From Clostridium_AW sp040797845 (GTDB taxonomy: Bacteria; Bacillota; Clostridia; Clostridiales; Clostridiaceae), in NCBI GenBank assembly GCA_040797845.1, contig JBFNFA010000008.1, positions 1 to 64,000 of the forward strand: a stretch of DNA of 64,000 bases, in the 5' to 3' direction. Under the pieces are notes generated by a model. The model searched no databases. It was given only the letters and a program-made list of their open reading frames with translations, and was not told the origin of the DNA. Below, in pieces: positions 7,030 to 15,406 of this stretch; position 1 is the first letter of the stretch; each line of letters begins with the position of its first letter. Position numbers and translations under genes: made by a program.

Positions 7030-8832
7030 TTAAGAAATTGTTTCTTCTAACATATCTAATAATTCATTGAATCTATTGATAGTATCTTCCATAGGTCTTG
7101 AAGTAGTCATGTCTACTCCAGCTTTCTTCAATAGATTTATAGGGTAGTCACTGCCACCACTTTTTAAGAAGGATATATAGTTTTCTAATGCACCTTCTTC
7201 TCCTTTTAGTATTCTTTCACTAAAGGAATTTGCTGCAGCAAAGCCTGTTGCATATTGATATACATAAAAATTGTAGTAGAAGTGAGGTATTCTAGCCCAT
7301 TCCATGTCTATTTCTTTGTCTACTACCATTTCAGGCCCGAAGTATTTTACGTTTAAATCATGCCATATATTGCAAAGTTCTTCACTAGTTAATGGGGTAC
7401 CGCCTTCAAGTTCTCCTTGAGTAATCATTTCAAATTCTGCAAACATAACTTGCCTAAATACAGTAGTTCTTATTTGTTCTAATTCGCTGTTAATATAGTA
7501 TAGTTTTTTCAATTTATCCTGTTCATTTTTTATTAAGTAGTCAATTAAAATGCATTCATTAGTGATTGAAGCAACTTCCGCACAGAATAGGGTATAGTTT
7601 GAGTAAATATAAGGTTGTGTTTTATTAGAGTAATATGAGTGTATAGAGTGACCCATCTCATGAGCTAAAGTTGATACATCATTGATTTTATTGTGGTAGT
7701 TTAAAAGTATGTAAGGCATTGTATCGTAAGAACCTGTAGAATAAGCTCCTCCTCTTTTGCCTTTATTCTCATATACATCAACCCAGCCTTCTTTTATGCC
7801 ATCTTTGAATATTTTTAAATAATCTTCTCCTAGAGGATTCAGCCCTTTTTCTATTAATTTAACCCCATCTTCATAAGCTACTTCTATGTCTGGAGTATTT
7901 ATAATTGGAACGTATAAATCATACATATGAATTTCCTCTAGCCCTAACAACTGTTTCTTAATCTTAACGTATCTATGAAGGGCAGATAGGTTATTGTTTA
8001 TAGTTTCTATAGTTTTATAATATACTTCTAGAGGAATATTATTTGGTTTTAGTGAGCTTTCTAAAGAAGAGGAGTATTTCCTCATTTGGGAATTAAAAAT
8101 GAAAGCTTTCATGGAAGATGTTAATGAAGTAGCAAAGGTATTTTTAAACTTTTCGTAGGTTGAAAATAGAGTTTTAAAAGCATCTTCTCTAACTCTTCTA
8201 TCTTTTGAAGTTATATAAATTGAATAATTTTTATCAGAAAGCTCAACTTCAACACCTGACTCATCTTTTATTTTAGGAAAAGTCATGTCTGCATTTGAAA
8301 GCATATTGAAAATATTAGAAGGAGCTTCTAAAGAATCGCTTACAGCAGCTAAAATTCTCTCTTCTCCTTTGCTTAAAGTGTGTGGTTTTAAATTTAATAT
8401 ATCATTAATAGCAAAGGAGTATATTTTAAGTTCAGGGATATTTTCAATTTCTTTTAGTAACTTCTTTTCATCCATAGCTAGTATTTCAGGAAGAAAAAAA
8501 GATTTTTCCGCATTGATTTGAGGAATAAAGCTGACAATTTTATTCCATAGTGCTTGATATTTAGTGTTAGCTGTATCTTCATCAGCCCTGCAATGAGCAT
8601 ATATATGTAGCTTTTCTGCTAATCTACTAATTTCTTCATCTAGTTTTAAGAAATTAAGTAGTTCCTTTCCATCATTAAGCTTTCCTTCATAATGAGATAA
8701 CTTGGGAGTAAGCTCTTTTAACTTTGAAAAATCTGCTTCCCACAAAGCTTCATTAGAATAGATTTTATCTATCGCCCATTTGTATTTTACCTCTATTTCA
8801 TCTCTACTTTTAATTTTTTTGGTGTTTTCCAT
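7030..8832 (-). CDS. pepF: Oligoendopeptidase F (M3B metallopeptidase)
   Basis: A cytoplasmic zinc peptidase that cuts short peptides. The zinc motif HEMGH stands at about residue 388 (LAHEMGHSIHSYYS), with the third-ligand region EVASITNECILIDYLI some 25 residues on. The helical N-terminal PepF domain and the C-terminal YQYATGFAAANSFSERIL stretch are both present. At 600 residues it is full length. AAGGAGGTATTATT precedes the ATG. Its likely role is peptide turnover, useful to a peptide-fermenting anaerobe. It converges with hisS, so it is its own transcription unit. Confidence 0.93.
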   Translation of the reverse strand: MENTKKIKSRDEIEVKYKWAIDKIYSNEALWEADFSKLKELTPKLSHYEGKLNDGKELLNFLKLDEEISRLAEKLHIYAHCRADEDTANTKYQALWNKIVSFIPQINAEKSFFLPEILAMDEKKLLKEIENIPELKIYSFAINDILNLKPHTLSKGEERILAAVSDSLEAPSNIFNMLSNADMTFPKIKDESGVEVELSDKNYSIYITSKDRRVREDAFKTLFSTYEKFKNTFATSLTSSMKAFIFNSQMRKYSSSLESSLKPNNIPLEVYYKTIETINNNLSALHRYVKIKKQLLGLEEIHMYDLYVPIINTPDIEVAYEDGVKLIEKGLNPLGEDYLKIFKDGIKEGWVDVYENKGKRGGAYSTGSYDTMPYILLNYHNKINDVSTLAHEMGHSIHSYYSNKTQPYIYSNYTLFCAEVASITNECILIDYLIKNEQDKLKKLYYINSELEQIRTTVFRQVMFAEFEMITQGELEGGTPLTSEELCNIWHDLNVKYFGPEMVVDKEIDMEWARIPHFYYNFYVYQYATGFAAANSFSERILKGEEGALENYISFLKSGGSDYPINLLKKAGVDMTTSRPMEDTINRFNELLDMLEETIS

Positions 8833-8908
8833 AATAATACCTCCTTAAGAATAAATTACAATTATAATACATAATAAAAAAGAAAAAGTAAATACACATA
8901 AATATATA

Positions 8909-8937
8909 TTGACATATACTGATAATAGTAATAAAAT
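8909..8937 (+). promoter_or_regulatory. Sigma-A type promoter of the metal ATPase gene
   Basis: TTGACA at 8909-8914 and TAAAAT at 8932-8937, separated by 17 bp. Transcription should start near 8944, inside the operator described next. Confidence 0.8.
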
Positions 8938-8938
8938 G

Positions 8939-8964
8939 AACATATGAACAATCATTCATATGTT
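8939..8964. promoter_or_regulatory. ArsR/SmtB/CadC-type operator
   Basis: A perfect 10-bp inverted repeat, AACATATGAA and TTCATATGTT, with a 6-bp centre. The ATATGAA...TTCATAT form is typical of metal-sensing ArsR/SmtB family sites, and its place over the start point fits repression lifted by Zn, Cd or Pb. No arsR-like gene is in this window, so the repressor must be elsewhere. Confidence 0.7.
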
Positions 8965-8983
8965 TTAATAGGGGGAATAATTT

Positions 8984-11404
8984 ATGAAAGGAAATAAATT
9001 AGAATTAATATTAGATGGATTAGATTGCGCTAATTGTTCAGCAAAAATAGAGAGAGCTGTAAATAATTTTGAAGAAGTAGAAAGCGCTTATATGAATTTT
9101 GTTACTAAAGTATTAACTATAATGTTAAAAGAAGAAAAAAATAGAGATAATGTACTAAACAAAACTAAAGAAACGGTAAACAAATATGAACCACATGTAA
9201 AAGTAAGGGAAAGAAAGCCCATAACTGAAATAAAAAGAGTACAAAAGATACAAAAACAGGAAAATAAGATCGGTAAAGTAGAATTGATTTTAGATGGATT
9301 AGATTGTGCTAATTGTTCAGCAAAAATTGAAAGAGCAGTTGGAGAATTATCAGAAGTTAAAGATGCTTCTATGAATTTTGTATCTAAGGTATTGACTATA
9401 AATTTAAAAGAAGAAAAAAATAAAGAGAGTGTAATAAATAAAACTAAAGGGATAGTTAATAAATATGAACCGGATGTAAAAGTATCTGAAAAAAATCCAC
9501 CTATGGTAAGAAAGGTAGAGGAAGCAAAAGAAGTAGCGAAAGAAATAGAAGAAGAAAGAGAAGAGAAATTTGAAGGAAAAAGAAAAATATATCAAATTGC
9601 AATAGGAGCAGTAATTGCAATAATTGCAGCTCTTTTAAAAGATAAAGGTATGATAGGATTAGCCCTATTTATTATAAGTTACTTGTTAATAGGTGGAGAA
9701 ATAGTATTAAAGGCCTTTAGAAATATTTCAAGGGGACAGGTTTTTGATGAGAATTTTCTAATGACTGTTGCTACATTAGGTGCTTTTGCTATAAATGATT
9801 ATGCTGAAGCTGTAGCTGTTATGTTATTTTATCAAGTAGGTGAAATATTCCAAGACTATGCGGTAGACCGTTCAAGAAAATCTATTTCTTCTCTATTAGA
9901 CATTAGACCTGATTATGCAAATTTGTTAGTAGATAATAATATAAATAAGGTCTCACCTGAAGAAGTGGAAGTTGGAGATGTAGTTATAATAAAGCCAGGG
10001 GAAAGAGTTCCTCTTGATGGAGTTGTACTAGAAGGAGAATCTTTTATAGATACTTCAGCTCTAACAGGAGAATCTGTTCAAAGAAGAGTAAAAGAAGGAA
10101 GTGAAATACTTTCTGGATTTATTAATAAAACAGCTTTATTAAAGGTTAAAGTAAGCAAAAATTATGGACAATCAACAGTAGCTAAAATATTAGATTTGGT
10201 AGAAAATGCAGGAGCTAAAAAAGCGCCAACAGAAAAGTTTATTACTAAATTTGCAAGATATTATACTCCAGCAGTTGTATTTACAGCAGTTGCTTTAGCT
10301 ATATTGCCACCTTTATTTATAGAAGGTGCAACATTCTCAGAATGGATATATAGAGCATTAACATTCTTAGTAATATCTTGTCCATGTGCTTTGGTAGTTT
10401 CAATTCCTTTAACTTTCTTTGGTGGAATTGGTGCTTCATCTAAAAAAGGTATATTAGTAAAGGGTGGAAATTATCTTGAAGCATTAAATAATGTAGAGAC
10501 AGTTGTATTTGATAAAACTGGAACTTTAACAAAGGGAGAGTTTAAAGTAAATAACTTATATTTAGAGAAAGGAATAAGTAAAGAGGATTTTGCTTATAAA
10601 GCAGCTCTTATTGAAAGTTTCTCAAATCACCCTATAGCCATATCCATAAGAGATTACTATGGAAAAGAAGTAGACAAGAATGCAATTAAAGATTATGAAG
10701 AGATATGGGGAATGGGCGTTAAAGCATCAATAGATGGAAAAAAAGTATTGCTTGGAAATGATAAATTAATGAGTAAAGAAAATATAAAGATTAAAGAAGT
10801 TGAAGATTACGGAACAATAACTCATTTAGCTGTAGATGAAGTGTATTGGGGATATATGGTTATATCCGACCAAATAAAGGAAGATTCCAAGGATGCTATT
10901 AAAAAATTAAAGGAAAAAGGAATAAATAACATTGTTATGCTTACAGGGGATAGCAAAAAAGTAGGAGAAAAAGTAGGGGAAATATTAAATATAGATAAAG
11001 TTTACTCAGAATTATTACCAGGAGATAAGGTAGATATTGTAGAAAAGCTTTATTCAAATAAAAAAGGAAACTTAATATTTGTGGGAGATGGAATAAATGA
11101 TGCTCCGGTATTAAGAAGAGCTGATATAGGAGTGGCAATGGGAGCTCTTGGTTCAGATGCTGCTATTGAAGCTTCAGACGTTGTAATAATGACAGATGAA
11201 CCATCAAAAATTATCACTGCCATAGAAATAGGTAAGAAAACAAGAAGAATTGTTATGCAAAATATAGTTTTTGCTCTTGGAGTAAAGATCTTTGTGTTGA
11301 TATTAGCAGCACTAGGGCTTACAAACATGTGGGCAGCGGTTTTTGCAGACGTTGGAGTGGCTCTAATTGCGGTGTTAAATGCCATGAGAATAGTTAGAGT
11401 TTAA
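8984..11404 (+). CDS. cadA: P1B-type Zn/Cd/Pb-transporting ATPase with duplicated metal-binding domain
   Basis: This membrane pump exports soft divalent metals using ATP. Two N-terminal HMA domains each carry GLDCANC (Cys15/18 and Cys108/111). A charged linker is followed by the membrane domain, the SCPCALVVSIP ion gate (about residue 465), the phosphorylated Asp in DKTGTLT (about 510), the GDGINDAP hinge and a C-terminal DVGVALIAVLNAMR helix. CPC plus that last motif places it with CadA/ZntA (P1B-2) and not with the copper pumps. The two HMA repeats share long identical stretches with a 279-bp period, a tandem duplication. At 806 residues it is slightly long for this reason. It is monocistronic. 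Confidence 0.9.
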   Translation: MKGNKLELILDGLDCANCSAKIERAVNNFEEVESAYMNFVTKVLTIMLKEEKNRDNVLNKTKETVNKYEPHVKVRERKPITEIKRVQKIQKQENKIGKVELILDGLDCANCSAKIERAVGELSEVKDASMNFVSKVLTINLKEEKNKESVINKTKGIVNKYEPDVKVSEKNPPMVRKVEEAKEVAKEIEEEREEKFEGKRKIYQIAIGAVIAIIAALLKDKGMIGLALFIISYLLIGGEIVLKAFRNISRGQVFDENFLMTVATLGAFAINDYAEAVAVMLFYQVGEIFQDYAVDRSRKSISSLLDIRPDYANLLVDNNINKVSPEEVEVGDVVIIKPGERVPLDGVVLEGESFIDTSALTGESVQRRVKEGSEILSGFINKTALLKVKVSKNYGQSTVAKILDLVENAGAKKAPTEKFITKFARYYTPAVVFTAVALAILPPLFIEGATFSEWIYRALTFLVISCPCALVVSIPLTFFGGIGASSKKGILVKGGNYLEALNNVETVVFDKTGTLTKGEFKVNNLYLEKGISKEDFAYKAALIESFSNHPIAISIRDYYGKEVDKNAIKDYEEIWGMGVKASIDGKKVLLGNDKLMSKENIKIKEVEDYGTITHLAVDEVYWGYMVISDQIKEDSKDAIKKLKEKGINNIVMLTGDSKKVGEKVGEILNIDKVYSELLPGDKVDIVEKLYSNKKGNLIFVGDGINDAPVLRRADIGVAMGALGSDAAIEASDVVIMTDEPSKIITAIEIGKKTRRIVMQNIVFALGVKIFVLILAALGLTNMWAAVFADVGVALIAVLNAMRIVRV

Positions 11405-11419
11405 TTAAGAACTTAGTTA

Positions 11420-11474
11420 AAAATTAAAAATTGAGAATTGAGAGTTAGGCTTTCAATTCTCAATTTTTAATTTT
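11420..11474 (+). terminator. Terminator of the metal ATPase gene
   Basis: A long AT-rich stem (about 20 bp, left arm beginning AAAATTAAAAATTGAGAATT) ends in a T-run and then CCCC. Similar TTGAGAATT-type inverted repeats are common between clostridial genes. Confidence 0.75.
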
Positions 11475-11531
11475 CCCCTTTAAATTTCGTGACAACTTTA
11501 CTAAAGGAATGTTATTATATTTTTAGTTATT

Positions 11532-11559
11532 TTGACATAAGTATTACTTATGTTAAAAT
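11532..11559 (+). promoter_or_regulatory. Promoter with internal palindrome before the two-component operon
   Basis: TTGACA (11532-11537) and TAAAAT (11554-11559) are 16 bp apart. A perfect palindrome, ACATAAGTA-T-TACTTATGT (11535-11553), fills the spacer and could be the site of a dimeric regulator that occludes RNA polymerase. The next gene begins about 100 bp downstream. Confidence 0.55.
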
Positions 11560-11659
11560 ATTATAATTAAGAAAATAAATTGAAACAAATTTGTAACCCT
11601 TTATTTTATATATGGTTTATTATAAAATTGATATATAAGTATGTATAAGGGTGATGATT

Positions 11660-12346
11660 ATGGTTAAAATTTTAGTTGTCGAAGATGAGATGAGTATAAG
11701 AAGCTTTCTTAAAATAAATTTACAAAGAAATAATTTTAATGTGATAGAGGCAGAAACGGGAGAAGAGGGTATAAGACTAGCAAAGTTAGAGAACCCAGAT
11801 ATAGCTATTTTAGATGTTATGCTCCCAGGTATTGATGGATTTAAGGTTTGTGAAATATTGAGAAATGAATATCAAAACATTGGTATAATAATGCTTACAG
11901 CGAGAACTCAAGATATAGACAAGATAATGGGCTTAGAATTTGGAGCAGATGACTATATGGTAAAGCCTTTTAATCCATCTGAATTAGTTCTAAGGATAAA
12001 AGCTATATTAAGAAGAATGGAAAATCATATTGAAGAAGAAAAACAGATATTGCTCAGTGGAGCTTTTAAATTAGATGTATATGCTCAGAAGGTATATAAA
12101 AACGATAAAGAATTAGATGTAACACCAAAAGAGTATATGTTGATGAAAATATTTGTTGAAAATGAGGATAAAGCATTTAGTAGAGATGAATTATTAGACT
12201 TAGTTTGGGGCTATGATTTTGTTGGAGATTCAAAAATTGTAGATGTAAATATAAGAAGATTAAGAGCAAAAGTAGAGGATAACCCTTCTAATCCAGTATA
12301 TATTGAAACCGTATGGGGAAGAGGATATAGATGGAAAAAGATTTAA
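11660..12346 (+). CDS. OmpR-family response regulator
   Basis: Receiver domain (residues 1-115) with acidic pair E8-D9, phosphoacceptor Asp52 (AILDVMLPG), Thr in MLTAR and Lys in MVKPF, joined to a winged-helix DNA-binding domain ending in ETVWGRGYRWKK. It is 228 residues long. GTG at 11651, ATG at 11654 and ATG at 11660 are all possible starts. I choose 11660 because AAGGGTGA is best spaced and the protein then begins with the canonical MVKILVVEDE. It overlaps the kinase gene by 16 bp, so the two are translationally coupled. Confidence 0.9.
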   Translation: MVKILVVEDEMSIRSFLKINLQRNNFNVIEAETGEEGIRLAKLENPDIAILDVMLPGIDGFKVCEILRNEYQNIGIIMLTARTQDIDKIMGLEFGADDYMVKPFNPSELVLRIKAILRRMENHIEEEKQILLSGAFKLDVYAQKVYKNDKELDVTPKEYMLMKIFVENEDKAFSRDELLDLVWGYDFVGDSKIVDVNIRRLRAKVEDNPSNPVYIETVWGRGYRWKKI

Positions 12347-13746
12347 AAAGAAGCATTAAAAAAAGACTGTTTAGAAATTTTATGATTATTATAGTCACAA
12401 CTGTTATGGCTATAGAAGTGGTATTAATGAATTTTGTAAAAATGTATTATTACAGTAATGTAGAAGAAGTATTATCAAACCAAATTAAAATTTCTTCTGA
12501 TTTCTATTCTAGATATTTTTCAAACAGTTCTCTAGAAGAAAATATAATGGAAAATGTGGATGTGTTTTGGAAGCAGACCAATGCACAAGTGCAAATAATA
12601 AATTTAAAAGGAAATGTACTAATGGACTCAATAGGAACTAGTCCTAAAGAATTAACTGATAGTCCTGATGTAAAAAAGGCTCTAAAAGGAGACCTAGGCA
12701 AATGGATTGGAATGGTGGAATATGATAGTGCTAAAGTAATGGCAATATCCTATCCTTTAAAGTCTCAAGGTAAAATAATTGGAGTGTTGAGGTATATTAG
12801 TACTTTAAGAGATGTGGATAAAGCTATTATGTCAGTATCCACTTTATTTTTGTTGATAGGTTTCATTGTTATAATCGTAGTAGGAATAATCAGTATTTTT
12901 TTATCCAATAGTATTGTAGACCCACTAAAAAAACTTACTAAAACCGCTGAGAAAATGGCTAATGGTGACTTGAAAATAAGAAATGAAAAAGAAATGGATG
13001 ATGAGATAGGGAAGTTATCAGATACTTTAAACTACATGGCAGAGGAGTTATTAAAAAAGGAGAAGCTGAAAAATGACTTTATTTCTTCAGTATCTCATGA
13101 ACTTAGAACCCCTCTAACAGCTATAAAAGGATGGGCAATTACATTAAATACTGAAGAATTTCCTCCAGAGGATTTAATTAGAGATGGACTTACTATTATT
13201 GAAAAAGAAAGTGACAGATTATCCCTAATGGTAGAAGAATTATTAGATTTTTCAAAGCTGATTTCAGGTAAAGTAAGCATAAAAAAAGAGAAAACAAATA
13301 TTGGTGAAATTATTGAGTATATAGAAAAATATATAGGACCGAGAAGCAAAAGAGAGAAGATAGATTTTACTATAAATTATGAAGATGAATTACCTGTACT
13401 TTTTATAGATAAAAATAGAATAAAACAAGTTTTAATAAATTTATTAGATAATGCATTTAAGTTTATGAAAGATGACGTAAATAATAAAAAGATAAGCTTA
13501 AGTATTTATAAAGAAAAAGAGTATGCTATCATAAAGGTAGAGGATAATGGGTGTGGTATAGAGAAAGAAGAACTCCCTAAAGTAAAGGAAAAGTTTTATA
13601 AAGGTAAAAGCAGTAAATCACAAAATGGTATTGGATTATCAATTTGTGACGAAATAGTTAAAATGCATGGCGGAGAACTAATTATAGAAAGTGAACTTAA
13701 TGTAGGAACTAGTATTTATGTAAAATTACCTTTATTTGACCATTAA
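12331..13746 (+). CDS. Membrane sensor histidine kinase
   Basis: A classical sensor kinase of 471 residues. It has TM1 at about 15-38, an outer sensor region of roughly 125 residues, TM2 at about 168-195, a HAMP domain (DPLKKLTKTAEKMANGDL), a DHp helix with the phosphorylated His in SVSHELRTPLTA (about residue 256), and an ATPase domain with N box (NLLDNAFKF), DNGCGI and GIGLSIC. The catalytic residues look intact. It overlaps the response regulator gene and is followed at 12 bp by a lipoprotein gene. The extracellular signal is not evident; the lipoprotein could help to sense it. Confidence 0.9.
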   Translation: MEKDLKRSIKKRLFRNFMIIIVTTVMAIEVVLMNFVKMYYYSNVEEVLSNQIKISSDFYSRYFSNSSLEENIMENVDVFWKQTNAQVQIINLKGNVLMDSIGTSPKELTDSPDVKKALKGDLGKWIGMVEYDSAKVMAISYPLKSQGKIIGVLRYISTLRDVDKAIMSVSTLFLLIGFIVIIVVGIISIFLSNSIVDPLKKLTKTAEKMANGDLKIRNEKEMDDEIGKLSDTLNYMAEELLKKEKLKNDFISSVSHELRTPLTAIKGWAITLNTEEFPPEDLIRDGLTIIEKESDRLSLMVEELLDFSKLISGKVSIKKEKTNIGEIIEYIEKYIGPRSKREKIDFTINYEDELPVLFIDKNRIKQVLINLLDNAFKFMKDDVNNKKISLSIYKEKEYAIIKVEDNGCGIEKEELPKVKEKFYKGKSSKSQNGIGLSICDEIVKMHGGELIIESELNVGTSIYVKLPLFDH

Positions 13747-13758
13747 AAGGAGAGTAAA

Positions 13759-15312
13759 ATGAAAAAAAATAGAGTTTATATAATAGGTTCAATATTATTA
13801 TTTATATATTTAAGTTCTTCAATTTTGGCAGGATGTTCTTTAAAGAATATAAATGCAACTGATAAAATATCTTCTCCTAGCAATAGTTTGTCTCCAATCA
13901 ATGGTGTATGGGAGATAAAAAAATATAAGGTGTTCAACTTTGGAAACAAGACGTATCAACAAAGCAAAATAAAACCCGCAAACTTACTAGGAAGCAAAGC
14001 GGCTTTTAATAAAGAATATGCATTTTTAATAGATGAAATATGTAAAGATCCTCAATATAAATTAAAGGAAGTGGATGCTAATAATTATTTTTTCTATACA
14101 TATAAAGTAAGTAAAGAAGATTTTGATATTAAAGAAGATAAAATAGAAGTAATTTCAGTAATTTATGGTGAAAACCTATTTCATGAGTTTATAAAAATAA
14201 ATGAAAAAGAATTAATAGTATATTTAGATGATGCGTTTTATTATCTGGAAAAAATTGATGATGATACTAGTAAAGCTTTAAGTAAGGAAAATATAGAGAA
14301 ACTACAAAAAAGCAAGGAGGAAAATCCTTTAGGAAAAGATGAATTGCGAAGGTCAGGGGTTTTAATAGGTTTAAGATCTAATACTCCTATTGATTATGAA
14401 GATACTTTAGGATCAGAGTATAAAAATCAATCCATTTTTTATAGGACACTATGGATAGGAGCTGAAAATGGTAAGCTTCGCCCTATACTAGAAACTCCTA
14501 ATCTATTTGTACCAAGAATGAGTGGTTTTTGGTGGGTAGGTGTTGATGCATATGAGTTAAACTCAGATCATCCTAAGGATAGATTGTTTTCTTATCCTGT
14601 TGGTAAAGAGAGAAAAGATATTAATCTTATAGAAACAAAGGAAGAGCAATCTTTGAAACGAATCTTGTTTGTAGGAAATGATTATGTGGCTATAGAAGAT
14701 AAGAGTACTTCAAATATTAATAATGATGAAGGAAGGAGTAGTCTTCAAATAAGATTAATAGATAATATTGTAGATAATAAAGGAATAAAGATCTCTGATA
14801 TTAGTGGAGAAGATGGGAAAACTGCAATGCATAATTCAGCTTCTGCATTTTTGGCACTACAGGATAAAGAGACCTCAAAGAGGTTAGAGAAAGAACCAAG
14901 AGAAGAAAGTTTTGCATTATATAGAAGGAATGGTCATTGGATAGTAAAAGGACGTTTAAATAGTGTTCATCCTGGGGATTCTTTCTATAAAGACTATGAT
15001 ATTAACATAGTACCCCCAAATAAAATGCTAAACTACGATGAATTTCATATTTCATGGAACGAAGTAAAAGAAAAAGTTCCAGAAGCTGTGGATGCATATA
15101 CTTCTCCTAATAAGGATTTAGCAATAATTATTTCACCCAATAATCTATATGTTTATAGAATATTAAATGGAGCTTTAGAAAATATGTATTTAAAAAAGAT
15201 AGCTCTACAGCAAGGAGAAAGCGTAGTAATGGCCGAATGGGCTACTGGTGATTATATGGAAAGATGGGAAAAAACTTTAAAAGGAAACGCTGATATATTG
15301 GTTCGTGAGTAA
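13759..15312 (+). CDS. Lipoprotein linked to a two-component system
   Basis: An exported protein of 517 residues with a short basic head, a hydrophobic stretch and the lipobox ILAGC (lipid-bearing Cys26). The mature part has no family I know; it is rich in W, Y and charged residues and looks like beta-sheet modules (INGVWEIKKYKVFNF near residue 50, WWVGVDAYEL near 258). It is tightly linked to the upstream kinase (12-bp gap, AAAGGAG site), so it probably sits on the outer membrane face and either senses a signal for that kinase or is a main target of it. This role is inference from context. Confidence 0.75.
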   Translation: MKKNRVYIIGSILLFIYLSSSILAGCSLKNINATDKISSPSNSLSPINGVWEIKKYKVFNFGNKTYQQSKIKPANLLGSKAAFNKEYAFLIDEICKDPQYKLKEVDANNYFFYTYKVSKEDFDIKEDKIEVISVIYGENLFHEFIKINEKELIVYLDDAFYYLEKIDDDTSKALSKENIEKLQKSKEENPLGKDELRRSGVLIGLRSNTPIDYEDTLGSEYKNQSIFYRTLWIGAENGKLRPILETPNLFVPRMSGFWWVGVDAYELNSDHPKDRLFSYPVGKERKDINLIETKEEQSLKRILFVGNDYVAIEDKSTSNINNDEGRSSLQIRLIDNIVDNKGIKISDISGEDGKTAMHNSASAFLALQDKETSKRLEKEPREESFALYRRNGHWIVKGRLNSVHPGDSFYKDYDINIVPPNKMLNYDEFHISWNEVKEKVPEAVDAYTSPNKDLAIIISPNNLYVYRILNGALENMYLKKIALQQGESVVMAEWATGDYMERWEKTLKGNADILVRE

Positions 15313-15384
15313 ATATTAGGCATCTTTTAAAATAATTCGTCGTATCTTTGACTAATTATTTTATTTAGATGCCCTAGTATTTTT
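15313..15384 (+). terminator. Long nested hairpin between lipoprotein gene and helD
   Basis: The outer arms (TTAGGCATCT with AGATGCCCTA) and inner arms (AAAATAATT with AATTATTTT) form one extended stem followed by T-rich sequence. It lies only about 23 bp before the helD start, so it may end the upstream operon or act as an attenuator for helD. Confidence 0.6.
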
Positions 15385-15406
15385 AATGATGTTTTGGAGG
15401 GATTTT

